A stretch of DNA of 64,000 nt from contig NZ_VTSR01000020.1 in NCBI RefSeq assembly GCF_008329715.1, positions 233,704 through 297,703 of the forward strand, in the 5' to 3' direction. Numbering within the stretch: the first letter of the stretch is position 1; every line of letters begins with the position of its first letter. The notes under the pieces are model-generated. The model ran no database searches and was not told where the DNA came from. It saw only the letters and a program-made list of their open reading frames with translations. The translations under genes and the position numbers were made by a program. This stretch comes from Gimesia chilikensis. GTDB lineage: Bacteria; Planctomycetota; Planctomycetia; Planctomycetales; Planctomycetaceae. This document shows, piece after piece, positions 9,181-18,052 of this stretch.

Positions 9181-10308
9181 TCACTGTTCCATTCGATATT
9201 TCAACCACGCATAAATACTCGCCCCGATTTGCTGGTAACCGACTTTATTGGGGTGCACCCCGTTGTTAACCGGGTAGCCGTCCACGATATCGAGGTTTAG
9301 CTCCGTCGGAATGATGAACAGGTTCTCATTTTCGCGGCCTTTGAATTTTTCAATTTGACGTTGCACCAGCCTGTGTTGAATCTTCTTCCATCCCCAGCGG
9401 CTATAGCGGTCTTTATAATTAGCATAAAACGCTTCCTGTCGTGAATTCCCCGGAGTGGTCAGGCAGATTCCCACCTCCGCCTGCGGCGCAGCTGCCTGCA
9501 GGGCTTTGATCAGGATATCAGCCTGTGTGAACATGCCATCGATCTTCTCATCAATGGCATCCTGTTTCGCTGAAAAACAATCATTGATGCCCAGCATAAT
9601 GATCACATAATCTGGCTTTTGATCATTACACTCTTCTTTGAAGTAGAGCGGTAAATCGAGGCCAGGCTTACCATCTTTTCCGAGATAGACGAACGGACTA
9701 CTGCGTTTGCGATTGGTTCCATCGGGTTTCGGCTCATACTGTGAAACAAACCTCTGCCAGGTCCAACCGCCGTAACCTTCGTGGGCGACCCCCGCAGCAG
9801 CGGACTTCGGTTTGTGCGTTCCCAGCATTTGCCATTTAGGATTGCCGGGAGTCGAGAGCAATCGGGCGATCTCGTTGGAGTAGGTAGTCGCGTTTGTCAG
9901 GCTGTCGCCGATAATCAACAACCGACAGTGGTCACGATTGGCTCCCGCATCCGGCCTTGAAACTTGCAGAACGGTATTCGCAGTCCCCAGGTTCGCTCCG
10001 TCGGCGTCTGTCACTTTGACTGAGAGTGAATATTGTCCGACATTCGAATCTGTCGGCGTCACGGTCCAGCGATTCTGGTCGACAGTGCCGATTTCGCAAT
10101 CCACTTCAAACCGATATTTTTCGGGAGTTTCGGTCAGAACGATATTGTCGAAATAGATACTCATCTCCACGCCGGGTACCGCATAAAACATGGGCGGCAG
10201 CGTCAGCTGAAGAGATTGTGTTTTTTCAGCAGCCGTTGCTGGAGACGCTGCGAGCAGCAGGAGAAGAATCAGCTGGATCAGAATTCGGGGCGATTTAATT
10301 TTCTGCAC
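9181..10308 (-). CDS. Secreted SGNH/GDSL hydrolase with N-terminal beta domain
   Basis: A 375-residue protein with a signal peptide (1-27, ending ATAAE), an Ig/cadherin-like beta domain (about 40-118, GQYSLSVKVTDADGANLG) and an SGNH hydrolase domain. Block I is IIGDSLTNA (nucleophile Ser136), the Gly block is present, block III is IIMLGINDCF (Asn in GxND), and the C-terminal block is NGVHPN. In this last block the usual catalytic Asp three residues before His is Asn (codon 9262-9264), which is unusual (see findings). It starts at a GTG at 10308. Likely an esterase acting on acetylated polysaccharide in the periplasm or outside the cell, as for other planctomycete enzymes of this fold; the substrate is unknown. 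It converges with the haem-protein gene. Confidence 0.85.
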   Translation of the reverse strand: MQKIKSPRILIQLILLLLLAASPATAAEKTQSLQLTLPPMFYAVPGVEMSIYFDNIVLTETPEKYRFEVDCEIGTVDQNRWTVTPTDSNVGQYSLSVKVTDADGANLGTANTVLQVSRPDAGANRDHCRLLIIGDSLTNATTYSNEIARLLSTPGNPKWQMLGTHKPKSAAAGVAHEGYGGWTWQRFVSQYEPKPDGTNRKRSSPFVYLGKDGKPGLDLPLYFKEECNDQKPDYVIIMLGINDCFSAKQDAIDEKIDGMFTQADILIKALQAAAPQAEVGICLTTPGNSRQEAFYANYKDRYSRWGWKKIQHRLVQRQIEKFKGRENENLFIIPTELNLDIVDGYPVNNGVHPNKVGYQQIGASIYAWLKYRMEQ

Positions 10309-10602
10309 AGGTCACTCAATCTGATAAAAGTCGGGAATTCCCGTTCGTGTTGATCCTGAAACCGATTCAGGCAAAATACAATTCTTATCGTACCATCGTT
10401 CCCCCCCTTCAAGTCCAGCGTCCGGCGTTTTTTCTCATATTTTCTGCTCATGGATTCCTATCGCCAACCGGAAGGTTCCGTTTTGATGATCATCTCTGGA
10501 CTGATGCCTTGATGGGGAAATTCCACTTCAGATATGATGAATGTTTCTGCAAATCCTGCGTCTCACTGCGGACAACAGATCTGGAATAGTTAAGGAACCC
10601 CG

Positions 10603-11577
10603 ATGGCTGCGAAGAGTTTTAAGCCCGTAAAAACAGGTGTCATAGGCCTGGGGCGTTTTGGACGATTACATTCATTGACATTAGCAGGATTAGCAGAGGC
10701 TGAGCTGGCAGCGGTGGTCGCACGACGCCAGGAAAGTCTTGATGCCCTGCATAAAGAACTTCCCGATGTACCAGGGTGGACCAATCTGACACAGGCGATT
10801 GAAGAGTCTGACGCAGAAGCCTGGGTGGTCGCCTGCACGACAGAGTCTCACGTGGTGGTTACCAGAGAACTGCTCGAACATGGAAAAGTCGTACTGCTGG
10901 AAAAGCCGATTTCAGAGACGCTGGAAGAAGCGGAAAGTCTCGCCCCACTGGTCCGCCCCGATTCCAGTAATCTGATGCTGGGACACATCCTGCTGTTCAA
11001 CAGCGAATTTCAGGAGTTGCGAGAAATAGCCCGCAAACGTGGTCCGATTTCCTACATCGACTGTGTACGCCATCGACCGGCGAGCATCGTGCAGGATTTC
11101 CCAGGCGAAAACCCGTTACAGGCTGCAATGGTACATGACCTGTATTCAACACAGGTACTTCTCGATTGTGCAGAGCCGGATCACTTCAGTGCCCAGTTTC
11201 ATCGGACAGAAAATGGCGATATCGACCTGGCTGTTGCACAACTCCAGTGGAACGGAGGTCCGGTAGCCTCGTTTGCGGCTTCCTATTTAACGCCTGCGGG
11301 AATGCCGCCACGCGGTTTTGATCGAACTGAAGTGTTCGGTGAGGGCTGGTCTGCACGCATCGAACCAAATCCACGTCCGATCTCAGTCTGGGACAATGCA
11401 GCTGCCTGGCCCCTGGCATTGGAAGTGCGTGCCAATCCCCCCAGTGGCATGATGGCTGAGGAGCTACGTTGCTTCTGTCGAGTCGTGCGAAACACAGAAG
11501 CGGTTCCCACGGGAGCGACATACTCGGATGCCATGCAGGTACAACGCTGGATGGAGAAGCTGAACGCGTTTGCCTGA
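10603..11577 (+). CDS. Gfo/Idh/MocA family NAD(P)-dependent oxidoreductase
   Basis: A 324-residue cytoplasmic oxidoreductase. The N-terminal Rossmann domain has GVIGLGRFGRLHS (GxGxxG dinucleotide site). The conserved EKP motif, LLEKPISETLEEAE, supplies the catalytic Lys and marks the family. The C-terminal alpha/beta domain contains MVHDLYSTQVLLD, which resembles the H-x(3)-D/H pattern where the active-site His lies. A good AAGGAA ribosome-binding site is 5 bases before the ATG. It is a single-gene unit with no neighbour that would reveal the sugar or inositol substrate. Substrate assignment within this family is not possible from sequence alone. Confidence 0.88.
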   Translation: MAAKSFKPVKTGVIGLGRFGRLHSLTLAGLAEAELAAVVARRQESLDALHKELPDVPGWTNLTQAIEESDAEAWVVACTTESHVVVTRELLEHGKVVLLEKPISETLEEAESLAPLVRPDSSNLMLGHILLFNSEFQELREIARKRGPISYIDCVRHRPASIVQDFPGENPLQAAMVHDLYSTQVLLDCAEPDHFSAQFHRTENGDIDLAVAQLQWNGGPVASFAASYLTPAGMPPRGFDRTEVFGEGWSARIEPNPRPISVWDNAAAWPLALEVRANPPSGMMAEELRCFCRVVRNTEAVPTGATYSDAMQVQRWMEKLNAFA

Positions 11578-12036
11578 TCAGCAGCTAAATAACTCATCCT
11601 TCATGCACGGAAGCTGGCCTACATTCCAACGTATGCACCAGAGATACTATGCTGGAATCGAAGGTGTGCAGCGAAAATGGCATCCCTGCCTGACTAAGAA
11701 TGATCAACCGATTTGGCCCGATTCGGCTGATCCAAGTCACTGACTGATCTCCATACCGATTCCAGCGAATCGGAGTCAGATAATCGCTTACTCCTGAAAC
11801 CGCGTAATCGTAGTTTTGCGAATCATTTAATCCGTAATATGCTGATATTTCCCGAGATTACGCTGCAAATTATTCCCTTCTCTGAAATCGATTTCCGACT
11901 GGTTTCACCAAACGACGAATCTTTCAGTTCTGGGGAGATTACACATAAACAAAATGGTATACTGAATCGGTCATGGACGACAAACATTTAAAGTGGGCCC
12001 TGTTATTCTAAACCATCTGCAATTTAGAAAACTGAC
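11578..12036. other. Intergenic region upstream of the sigma factor
   Basis: About 460 bases without a gene. It should hold the promoter of the sigma factor-kinase operon. A TATACT hexamer at 11958-11963 is a possible -10, but no matching -35 is seen. A short perfect inverted repeat (CCGATTC, 4-base loop, GAATCGG) lies at 11756-11773 and could be a terminator stem remnant or operator. Confidence 0.4.
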
Positions 12037-12627
12037 ATGGAATACGACGAAGACACCCCGGTCTCCAGCTGGCTGAGTACTCTGGGAAACGATCAGAAGG
12101 ATGCCGTCCAGGAAATCTGGGACGAGTTTTATGAGAAACTGATTCGCTATGCACAGACCCGGGTCAACACCTTTCCGACAGCCACCCTGGACGCCGAAGA
12201 TATCGTGCTTTCCGTCTTCGAAAGTGTCTGGGCGGCTTCACAACGCGGCCGATTTGATTCAGTCCAGAACCGGGATGAATTATGGTGGCTGCTGATCGCC
12301 ATGACCCAACGGAAAGCAGTCAGCCATATCCGCCGGGAAACCGCCCAGAAACGCACCTCACCAGAGGGAAAACTGCCGGTCTCGATCAATTCCATTGAAA
12401 ACTTCCAGGCTTACGTGTCCACCGACCACTCCCCCGAATACTTTGCCATCATGGAAGAAGAATATCAGCGCGTCTTAAATAAACTTTCTGATGATGTTTT
12501 GAAGAAAATTGCGGTTTACAAGATACAGGGTTACACGCATGAGGAAATCAGTGAGCTGTTGGAAATCTCCCCGGCCACTGTAACGAGAAAGGTACGGCTG
12601 ATCCGAAAAGCATGGAGTCATGAATAA
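12037..12627 (+). CDS. ECF-type RNA polymerase sigma factor
   Basis: A 196-residue sigma-70 family factor. Region 2 is at about 20-95 (FYEKLIRYAQTRVNTF, LDAEDIVLSVFESVWAASQRGRFDSV, then DELWWLLIAMTQRKAVSHIRRE), with the 2.2-2.4 helices recognisable. Region 4 is at about 140-190 (LNKLSDDVLKKIAVYKIQGYTHEEISELLEISPATVTRKVRLIRKAW), a clear helix-turn-helix. The size and arrangement match the ECF_sigma_factor family expanded in planctomycetes. The downstream kinase gene starts inside this gene's last codons (ATGAATAA overlap), so translation is probably coupled. In planctomycetes such pairs suggest the kinase controls or is controlled by the sigma factor. No anti-sigma gene is visible. Confidence 0.92.
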   Translation: MEYDEDTPVSSWLSTLGNDQKDAVQEIWDEFYEKLIRYAQTRVNTFPTATLDAEDIVLSVFESVWAASQRGRFDSVQNRDELWWLLIAMTQRKAVSHIRRETAQKRTSPEGKLPVSINSIENFQAYVSTDHSPEYFAIMEEEYQRVLNKLSDDVLKKIAVYKIQGYTHEEISELLEISPATVTRKVRLIRKAWSHE

Positions 12628-14761
12628 TACCCCCTATGATCCTGCAGATGACGATCTCATGGCGGCAGCCTATACCATTGATCGCATCTGTGACAGCTTC
12701 GAATCATCCTGGAAACAGGGACAATCCCCCGAAATCGAGAGTTTCCTCAAAGAGACTTCCGGTAAGACCCAGTCTATCGTCTTCGCCGAATTACTTCGCC
12801 TGGATATCCACTATCGCAGGATGAACGGGAACCTGCTCTCCCTGGATGACTATCAGTCCCGCTTTCCCCAATACAGTGAAATCCTGCAGGACTTCTCCTC
12901 CCAGCTGGCAGATTCATTCCGACAGGTACGTCGACTCGGTCGCTATCGGCTCGAAAAAATCGTCGGCCGAGGTGCCTTCGGACTGGTCTGGAAAGCGTGG
13001 GACGAAGAACTCCAGCGGACCGTCGCACTCAAGCTACCTCGAAAAAAGTCACTCTCGGCTGTCGAACGGAAACGCTTCTCCCGGGAAGCCCGCTCTGCCG
13101 CCCGACTTTCCCACCCCGGAATTGTATCCATCCACGACTTCGAGGAAATCGACGGCACTCTCGTACTGGTCACGGAATTTGTCGAAGGCTCCACCCTCCG
13201 CGAATGGACCAGGCACCACGAGGTCGACTTCAGCAAAGCCGCGAGCATCTGTCGCGATCTGGCCATCGCCCTCCATGCCGCGCACCAGCAGTCCGTGATC
13301 CACCGGGATCTCAAGCCGAATAACGTTCTGGTTACAGATGACGACCAGCTGCGCATCACCGATTTTGGTCTTGCCAAACGTTCCGATGTCGAATCCACAA
13401 TCGCCGTAACCGGTGCGATTATGGGAACCTTTGCCTATATGAGCCCCGAACAGGCGGATGGCAAGGCATCTACTGTCGATGGACGTGCCGATATCTACTC
13501 CCTGGGAGTCATTCTGTACGAACTGCTGACCAACCGAGTTCCTTTTAAGGGGAATTCCTGCCAGGAAATGATTTCTCAGATCCTGCATACCGAACCGGTT
13601 CCCCCCCACAAATGGAATGCCAGCATCCCACGTGACCTGGAAACGATCTGTCTGAAATCCTTAAGTAAACTCGCGGGAGATCGCTACGACACTGCTGACG
13701 AGCTGGCTGAGGACCTGCAGCGGTTCATCGAAGGAAAACCCATCACAGCGCGTCGGCTCTCGCTGCACGAGAAACTGTGGCGCTGGGCAAAGCGAAACCG
13801 GTTATTGAGCGCGTCCCTGTTGACAACCTGCGTACTTTTGTTGAGCAGTTCAACCGCCATGATTGTCATGCATGATGATGGCAAATGGCAGGTAAATGTC
13901 CAGACCGAACCACCGGGAGCACGCATCCTCGTCTATCCCCGGGACTCCATCTCTGGAGAACCCAATCCCAGCATTGAATTTGAAGCCGACGGGACGACTC
14001 CCACCGATCTCCGCCTCGCACCTGGAGAATACTACGTAGTTGCGATGCTCGAAGGAACGCCCCGGTTTCAACAAGTCTTCCGCAAAGTGCCTCCCCGGGG
14101 AGCGGAGATTCCCATCGGAAGTACCAAAAACAGATTCTGGAATAAAACTCAAGCCAACACACTCGAATGGCCTGAAATCATCATTCCTACGCAAAGTGTG
14201 TTGGATGAGATGGTTTTGATCAAAGGCAATCAGATTGATATTCCTGATCTCTATATCTCTACCAGATGCTTCACAAATCACGACTATTTGACTCTTCGTC
14301 CCGACGCAAGTGACGCTGATCCCGCCAGACACGCCCCGCTCGACGCTCCTTATTACCCGGAAGGACAGGACTTCGCCATACACTTTGCCGAGGAGGCAGG
14401 AGGACGGCTTATGACAGTCGACGAATTCAAGCACATCGTTGATTCTCTCCCTTTGCAACCTGCGTTAGAGAATTTTCTTAATACAGGCAAAGAATGGACG
14501 TCCTCGCTGGCAACTCCACAGCAAATAGAAACTTCAAAAGCAGCATTGGATTTGAATCCCGAGTTCCGTACTCCCGATTTTATCGGATTGACAATCTCCC
14601 GAAATCAGAATCATAATCAAGCTGAGGGCAACTACGAGTTAAAGAATCAGAAAAGCTACTCTATTCAAACCGCAATCCGCTATTTACAACCGGAAAAGAT
14701 TGGATTTCGTCTTGTTCGTCCAGCATCACAGCAGTTGAAGAGAAAACAGCCCACAAAATAG
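12620..14761 (+). CDS. Membrane serine/threonine kinase with PEGA-like and degenerate SUMF1-like domains
   Basis: A 713-residue Hanks-type kinase. It has an N-terminal helical domain (1-105), then the kinase domain (about 108-372) with GRGAFGLV (116-123), Lys138 in VALK, HRDLKPNN (228-235), DFG (248-250) and MSPEQ. A transmembrane segment (about 397-415) follows. Outside the membrane is a PEGA-like beta domain (about 423-500; VNVQTEPPGARILVYP, then LAPGEYYVVAMLEG). The C-terminal part (about 528-705) reads like a shortened formylglycine-generating-enzyme (SUMF1) fold: EMVLIKG, ISTRCFTNHDYL, GGRLMTVDEF, EWTSS and IGFRLVRP are in family order, but the middle of the fold is missing. It overlaps the sigma gene at its start, and a strong terminator overlaps its last codons. 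Confidence 0.93.
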   Translation: MNNTPYDPADDDLMAAAYTIDRICDSFESSWKQGQSPEIESFLKETSGKTQSIVFAELLRLDIHYRRMNGNLLSLDDYQSRFPQYSEILQDFSSQLADSFRQVRRLGRYRLEKIVGRGAFGLVWKAWDEELQRTVALKLPRKKSLSAVERKRFSREARSAARLSHPGIVSIHDFEEIDGTLVLVTEFVEGSTLREWTRHHEVDFSKAASICRDLAIALHAAHQQSVIHRDLKPNNVLVTDDDQLRITDFGLAKRSDVESTIAVTGAIMGTFAYMSPEQADGKASTVDGRADIYSLGVILYELLTNRVPFKGNSCQEMISQILHTEPVPPHKWNASIPRDLETICLKSLSKLAGDRYDTADELAEDLQRFIEGKPITARRLSLHEKLWRWAKRNRLLSASLLTTCVLLLSSSTAMIVMHDDGKWQVNVQTEPPGARILVYPRDSISGEPNPSIEFEADGTTPTDLRLAPGEYYVVAMLEGTPRFQQVFRKVPPRGAEIPIGSTKNRFWNKTQANTLEWPEIIIPTQSVLDEMVLIKGNQIDIPDLYISTRCFTNHDYLTLRPDASDADPARHAPLDAPYYPEGQDFAIHFAEEAGGRLMTVDEFKHIVDSLPLQPALENFLNTGKEWTSSLATPQQIETSKAALDLNPEFRTPDFIGLTISRNQNHNQAEGNYELKNQKSYSIQTAIRYLQPEKIGFRLVRPASQQLKRKQPTK

Positions 14762-14787
14762 GTCGCTATTTGTGGGCTGTTTTTGTT
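14746..14787 (+). terminator. Rho-independent terminator of the sigma-kinase operon
   Basis: A perfect 12-bp stem (ACAGCCCACAAA at 14746-14757; TTTGTGGGCTGT at 14769-14780) with an 11-base loop, followed by TTTTGTT. The left arm lies inside the last codons of the kinase gene, and the stop codon is in the loop. Confidence 0.9.
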
Positions 14788-14827
14788 CGAACAACAGTTG
14801 CTCAATTACAGAATTCAGTTCTCATTC

Positions 14828-15589
14828 TTAATGATTGAAGCGAATCAGATACTGCGAACCTCCATAATTGATCAGAGAAAACTCGCGGCACACCCCTGCA
14901 CTCCAGCCACCTGATCGATCCTCAATATGATAGGGGGCTCTCCTTTCACAATAACCAAAAGGCAATTTGATAGACGTTTTATCCTGGGATTTATCAAATT
15001 TTTCAACCTCAAAACCATACCAGAAATAGATCGCATCAGACTGATCTGTTGGGTTTTCTGATTTGGATAGGCAGATTAAAAATAACTTGGCACACTTTAA
15101 ATCTGGCGCTGCTGTTCCAAACTGCATAAAACGCGTACTGACAACTTCGTAATAAAAATCCGTTTCAGGAGGATACAAATCAAGCCGTGCAGACGGACGA
15201 GCAGGCAGAGGATGCATGTAATGCCGGAAAGCAGGCTCGGTCCCTTTCGATTTCTTTTGCTTATCCTTTCTCGCCTGTGAACACGTATCGCCGCAGGCTC
15301 CTGATCCGACGCATAACGTTTCCGGGTAGCTGTCTAAAGGAGCGTAATTAATAATCGAGACAGCAGTGGCAGCCGCACAGTCGTCTTCATACTGATAACG
15401 ATAAGCCATCCACGCCCAGAGGTTAGTTCCCACAGGCCCCAATGGAACCTGGTTACATACACAGGTCGTCAGCAGAGGGGTCTCTTTCTTTGTTTTTTTA
15501 TCAGCAGCCTCGCCCATATTCGTTTTCCCCGCCAGACAGCAGAGCAGGAAACACGCTCCCAGTAACAAAGTCAGTTTCATTCGGTTCAT
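14828..15589 (-). CDS. Cys-rich secreted protein of unknown function
   Basis: About 253 residues from ATG 15589, which lies 9 bases after AAAGGG; a start at 15607 would add six residues. The signal sequence is MKLTLLLGACFLLCCLAGK, with possible lipobox cysteines. The mature protein has clustered cysteines (TTCVCNQVP; DDCAAATA; LCVGSGACGDTCSQ; KCAKLFLICLS; CERR; GVCREF), suggesting disulfides or metal binding outside the cytoplasm. The rest is aromatic-rich (WAWMAYRYQYEDD; YFWYGFEVEKFDK) and looks globular. I do not recognise a family. It lies 124 bases downstream of the DUF1559 gene on the same strand and converges with the kinase operon. It could share a transcript with the pseudopilin-like gene. 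Confidence 0.6.
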   Translation of the reverse strand: MNRMKLTLLLGACFLLCCLAGKTNMGEAADKKTKKETPLLTTCVCNQVPLGPVGTNLWAWMAYRYQYEDDCAAATAVSIINYAPLDSYPETLCVGSGACGDTCSQARKDKQKKSKGTEPAFRHYMHPLPARPSARLDLYPPETDFYYEVVSTRFMQFGTAAPDLKCAKLFLICLSKSENPTDQSDAIYFWYGFEVEKFDKSQDKTSIKLPFGYCERRAPYHIEDRSGGWSAGVCREFSLINYGGSQYLIRFNH

Positions 15590-15713
15590 CACAGTCGGCC
15601 CTTTCATTGTGAATCATGTGACGCTACAGGATTCTGAATTTAAAAAACAGTTTGCTTCAAAGTTAATCTGAATCGCTACTTCCGTTTTCGCTCTAAGATC
15701 ACCTCCCTTACTG

Positions 15714-16739
15714 TTAATATTCTCCGAGAACCTTCCCGTCGTTGCGGGTACATAGATTTTTCAATGTTTCCAGATTCATATTCTCACTCAGAAATCGAAC
15801 CGAGCCATCCGTCAACAGACACTGTGTGCCGCCACTATGCGCTGAAATCAGTGGATTATTAGGCCCCCCATCCGTATGAATGCCCGGCAGCCCGCCGTCC
15901 TTGGTTCCAATCGGATAACGCACCGTTGTCAGGTTGAACACCGGAAACGCCGGCGTGAAACCACCTGGCCCCAATAATTGGGGAGGCGTCCCGACACTCA
16001 CCGTTCCCGCGGCCCAGCCACTCGGATTCCCCGCGTCGACACGCAAACTGACTCCCGACTTCAGCACCGAGCTGGAGATCTCTCCCACCACAATCGTATT
16101 TGATGAACCGTCTGTAATATCACCAATCGCGATGGTCCGATTTGGAATCAGCACGCCCCCCGCAGCAACCCGCCCATCCAGGTGGGGCAGACAACAGAGT
16201 GAGTTATCCGTGGAAGGAAACAGATCATCCGAAAAGTGAAGTTGATCGCCCGTCACCGTACCGGTATTCGTCGCCCCTGCGATCCCCGCATAGTGGGGCA
16301 TCGTCATATTCACCCCGGGTACCAGGGCACCATTCACGCGGGCCTCCAGCGGACTCGACGGACACAGCATGACAGGCATACTGACATCTGCCACCAGTGC
16401 CGGATTCAAAGGCGTGAACCCGCAGCTGGCGACATCGTGATTATACTTGTTGTAAAGAGTGCCATACTCCAGATAAGGCAGCAGCCCCACCCACCAGCTC
16501 GACCCGAAACCAAGGTACTGGTTCCTGACCCCCAGCGGAAATACCAGGTAATCGCTATGATAATTCTGCAGCGCCAGACCGACCTGCCTGAGATTGTTTT
16601 TGCACTGGGAACGCCGGGCGGCCTCCCGCGCCTGCTGAACTGCAGGCAGCAATAGTGCAATGAGTACAGCGATAATAGAAATAGATACCAGTAATTCAAT
16701 CAGTGTAAATCCACGTCTTTGATCAGGTGTGCGTAACAT
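15714..16739 (-). CDS. DUF1559 pseudopilin-like protein
   Basis: A 341-residue member of the planctomycete-expanded DUF1559 family. The type IV prepilin N-terminus is RRGFTLIELLVSISIIAVLIALLLPAVQQARE, with prepilin-peptidase cleavage expected between Gly and Phe and N-methylation of the Phe. It continues with AARRSQCKNNLRQVGLALQNYH, which marks the family. The C-terminus carries the usual AHSGGTQCLLTDGSVRFLSENMN signature. An AAAGG ribosome-binding site precedes the ATG. The product is expected to sit in the inner membrane by its hydrophobic helix and project outward, possibly polymerising. Planctomycetes encode many copies; the individual role is unknown. Confidence 0.95.
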   Translation of the reverse strand: MLRTPDQRRGFTLIELLVSISIIAVLIALLLPAVQQAREAARRSQCKNNLRQVGLALQNYHSDYLVFPLGVRNQYLGFGSSWWVGLLPYLEYGTLYNKYNHDVASCGFTPLNPALVADVSMPVMLCPSSPLEARVNGALVPGVNMTMPHYAGIAGATNTGTVTGDQLHFSDDLFPSTDNSLCCLPHLDGRVAAGGVLIPNRTIAIGDITDGSSNTIVVGEISSSVLKSGVSLRVDAGNPSGWAAGTVSVGTPPQLLGPGGFTPAFPVFNLTTVRYPIGTKDGGLPGIHTDGGPNNPLISAHSGGTQCLLTDGSVRFLSENMNLETLKNLCTRNDGKVLGEY

Positions 16740-17060
16740 TTCTTTGGCCCTTTGTATGAACGTTTTTGCACCTCAAGATCATTATGTAATGTTTAAATTG
16801 GAATAACAAGAACTTCCTCACAAGAAATAACTGGCAACGCATTCAGCTGTTTCCAGGTTTGCGCAGATCAGTACCAGGTAGGCATTCACCGGCGCGTGAG
16901 TGCTTCTCTCCATCTCAAGTACCGAAAAACGGTTCGCTGACCGATCAGCAGGGACCAGGTTTTTATAAATTTCTGAGACTCCCTGCCCCTTTCTCACTTT
17001 CTGGTCACGGTTTGACACCAGCCCCCTCCCATTTATCCAGCGCACTTCTGTCTCCAAAAC

Positions 17061-17235
17061 TGAATAGATTGACCTTGATCGGCACTCCCCGAATCATAAA
17101 GTTGTGAAATTGTGCTTCGCGCGCGAGGCGGATGATCCGAGCACGGGAACACCGCGAACCAGCGCCCCAGGATCACCTGAATCGCCGTCGATTTTTCCGG
17201 TTTTTCACCGGAACAGACAGCACCGGTTCCCAATG
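17061..17235. repeat. Dispersed intergenic element, copy A
   Basis: This stretch aligns with 58281-58450. Columns 17061-17130 and 58281-58350 run in register without gaps, with about 50 of 70 positions identical by eye, including CTTGATCG, GAATCATA and a fully shared CGCGCGCGAGGCGG core. Similarity continues with only small gaps through GAACCAG, CACCTGAA and GCACCG. Neither copy lies in a plausible gene. Confidence 0.7.
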
Positions 17236-17689
17236 TCTCGTAGAATTTCAAATCATTTCGGAGCACTTTCAGAGCATTTCAAATGCATCTCACCAGCAAC
17301 TCAGTGAACCTCACACTGAACTCAACGCCGGCAATCCCCTTGACGCCCCCACGCCGTTCCACATAATCCTCACCAGCACTCAAGGAGTATGCCTGACAGC
17401 CGACAGATCTCTTTACAGCAGATGCGCCAGTCAGCCAAATGAGCCACAGGGGGCCTAAGCCCGGTTAAAACGACTTTGGTAGCGACCATTCATTTTACGG
17501 ACCGCACGCCGATCGCAGATTGAGAAACAGCCAGATCAAACGAGCCATTTTAGGCAATGGGGCGCACCACCCAAGCTGAAAATCCAACAGCTGAAAAACG
17601 CGAACAGCAGCGCCAGACTTCACCGTTGACCAGGGAACAGAATTCGAAGTCTGGAACAGAATCAGGCACTCAATCCCAGGGAGCATCGC

Positions 17690-17695
17690 TATAAT
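17690..17695 (+). promoter_or_regulatory. Possible -10 element for the small membrane protein gene
   Basis: A perfect TATAAT, 63 bases before the start codon at 17759. No good -35 is seen at the expected distance, so this is a weak call. Confidence 0.25.
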
Positions 17696-17758
17696 ATCTT
17701 GAGGGAAGTCGCAAGCGTCTTGACAGGTTGCTCATAAATTACGGGAATCAGACTTCGG

Positions 17759-18052
17759 ATGAGCTTTCTTCAATCACTGGAACTGGATCAGATACTCAAT
17801 CTGGCTGAAGCAATTCTCTGGATTTCGATTGCGGGTCTGTTTCTAGTCCGATTGCGTCACCGGCAGCAAAACAGAGATCTAGCCATCACCTGCAGCATCG
17901 CATTCGCGCTGTTCGGAGTCTCCGATCTGATCGAAATCTCAACCCGCGCCTGGTATCAACCCCTTCCACTCTTCATCCTGAAAGCAGTCTGCGTTGTCAC
18001 GTTCATCACAGTATACATCACCTACCGCAAACGCCGTAGCGGAAAGCTTTAA
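17759..18052 (+). CDS. Small three-helix membrane protein
   Basis: A 97-residue protein with three hydrophobic segments: about 15-34 (NLAEAILWISIAGLFLV), 43-60 (LAITCSIAFALFGVSDLIEI) and 70-90 (LFILKAVCVVTFITVYITY). Short charged loops and a basic C-terminus (YRKRRSGKL) follow. Positive residues after the first and third helices suggest a defined topology. The hydrophobic periodicity, ATG start and clean stop support a real gene. No family with a known function is recognised, and the neighbours give no hint. Confidence 0.65.
   Translation: MSFLQSLELDQILNLAEAILWISIAGLFLVRLRHRQQNRDLAITCSIAFALFGVSDLIEISTRAWYQPLPLFILKAVCVVTFITVYITYRKRRSGKL

Larger units (their letters stand above)
16740..17758. 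other. One-kilobase gene-free region
   Basis: No convincing gene on either strand; the short open frames here lack initiation signals and family features. It contains one copy of an intergenic element shared with 58281-58450 (separate entry) and, near the right end, a TATAAT hexamer at 17690-17695 that could be the -10 of the small membrane protein gene. Confidence 0.5.
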
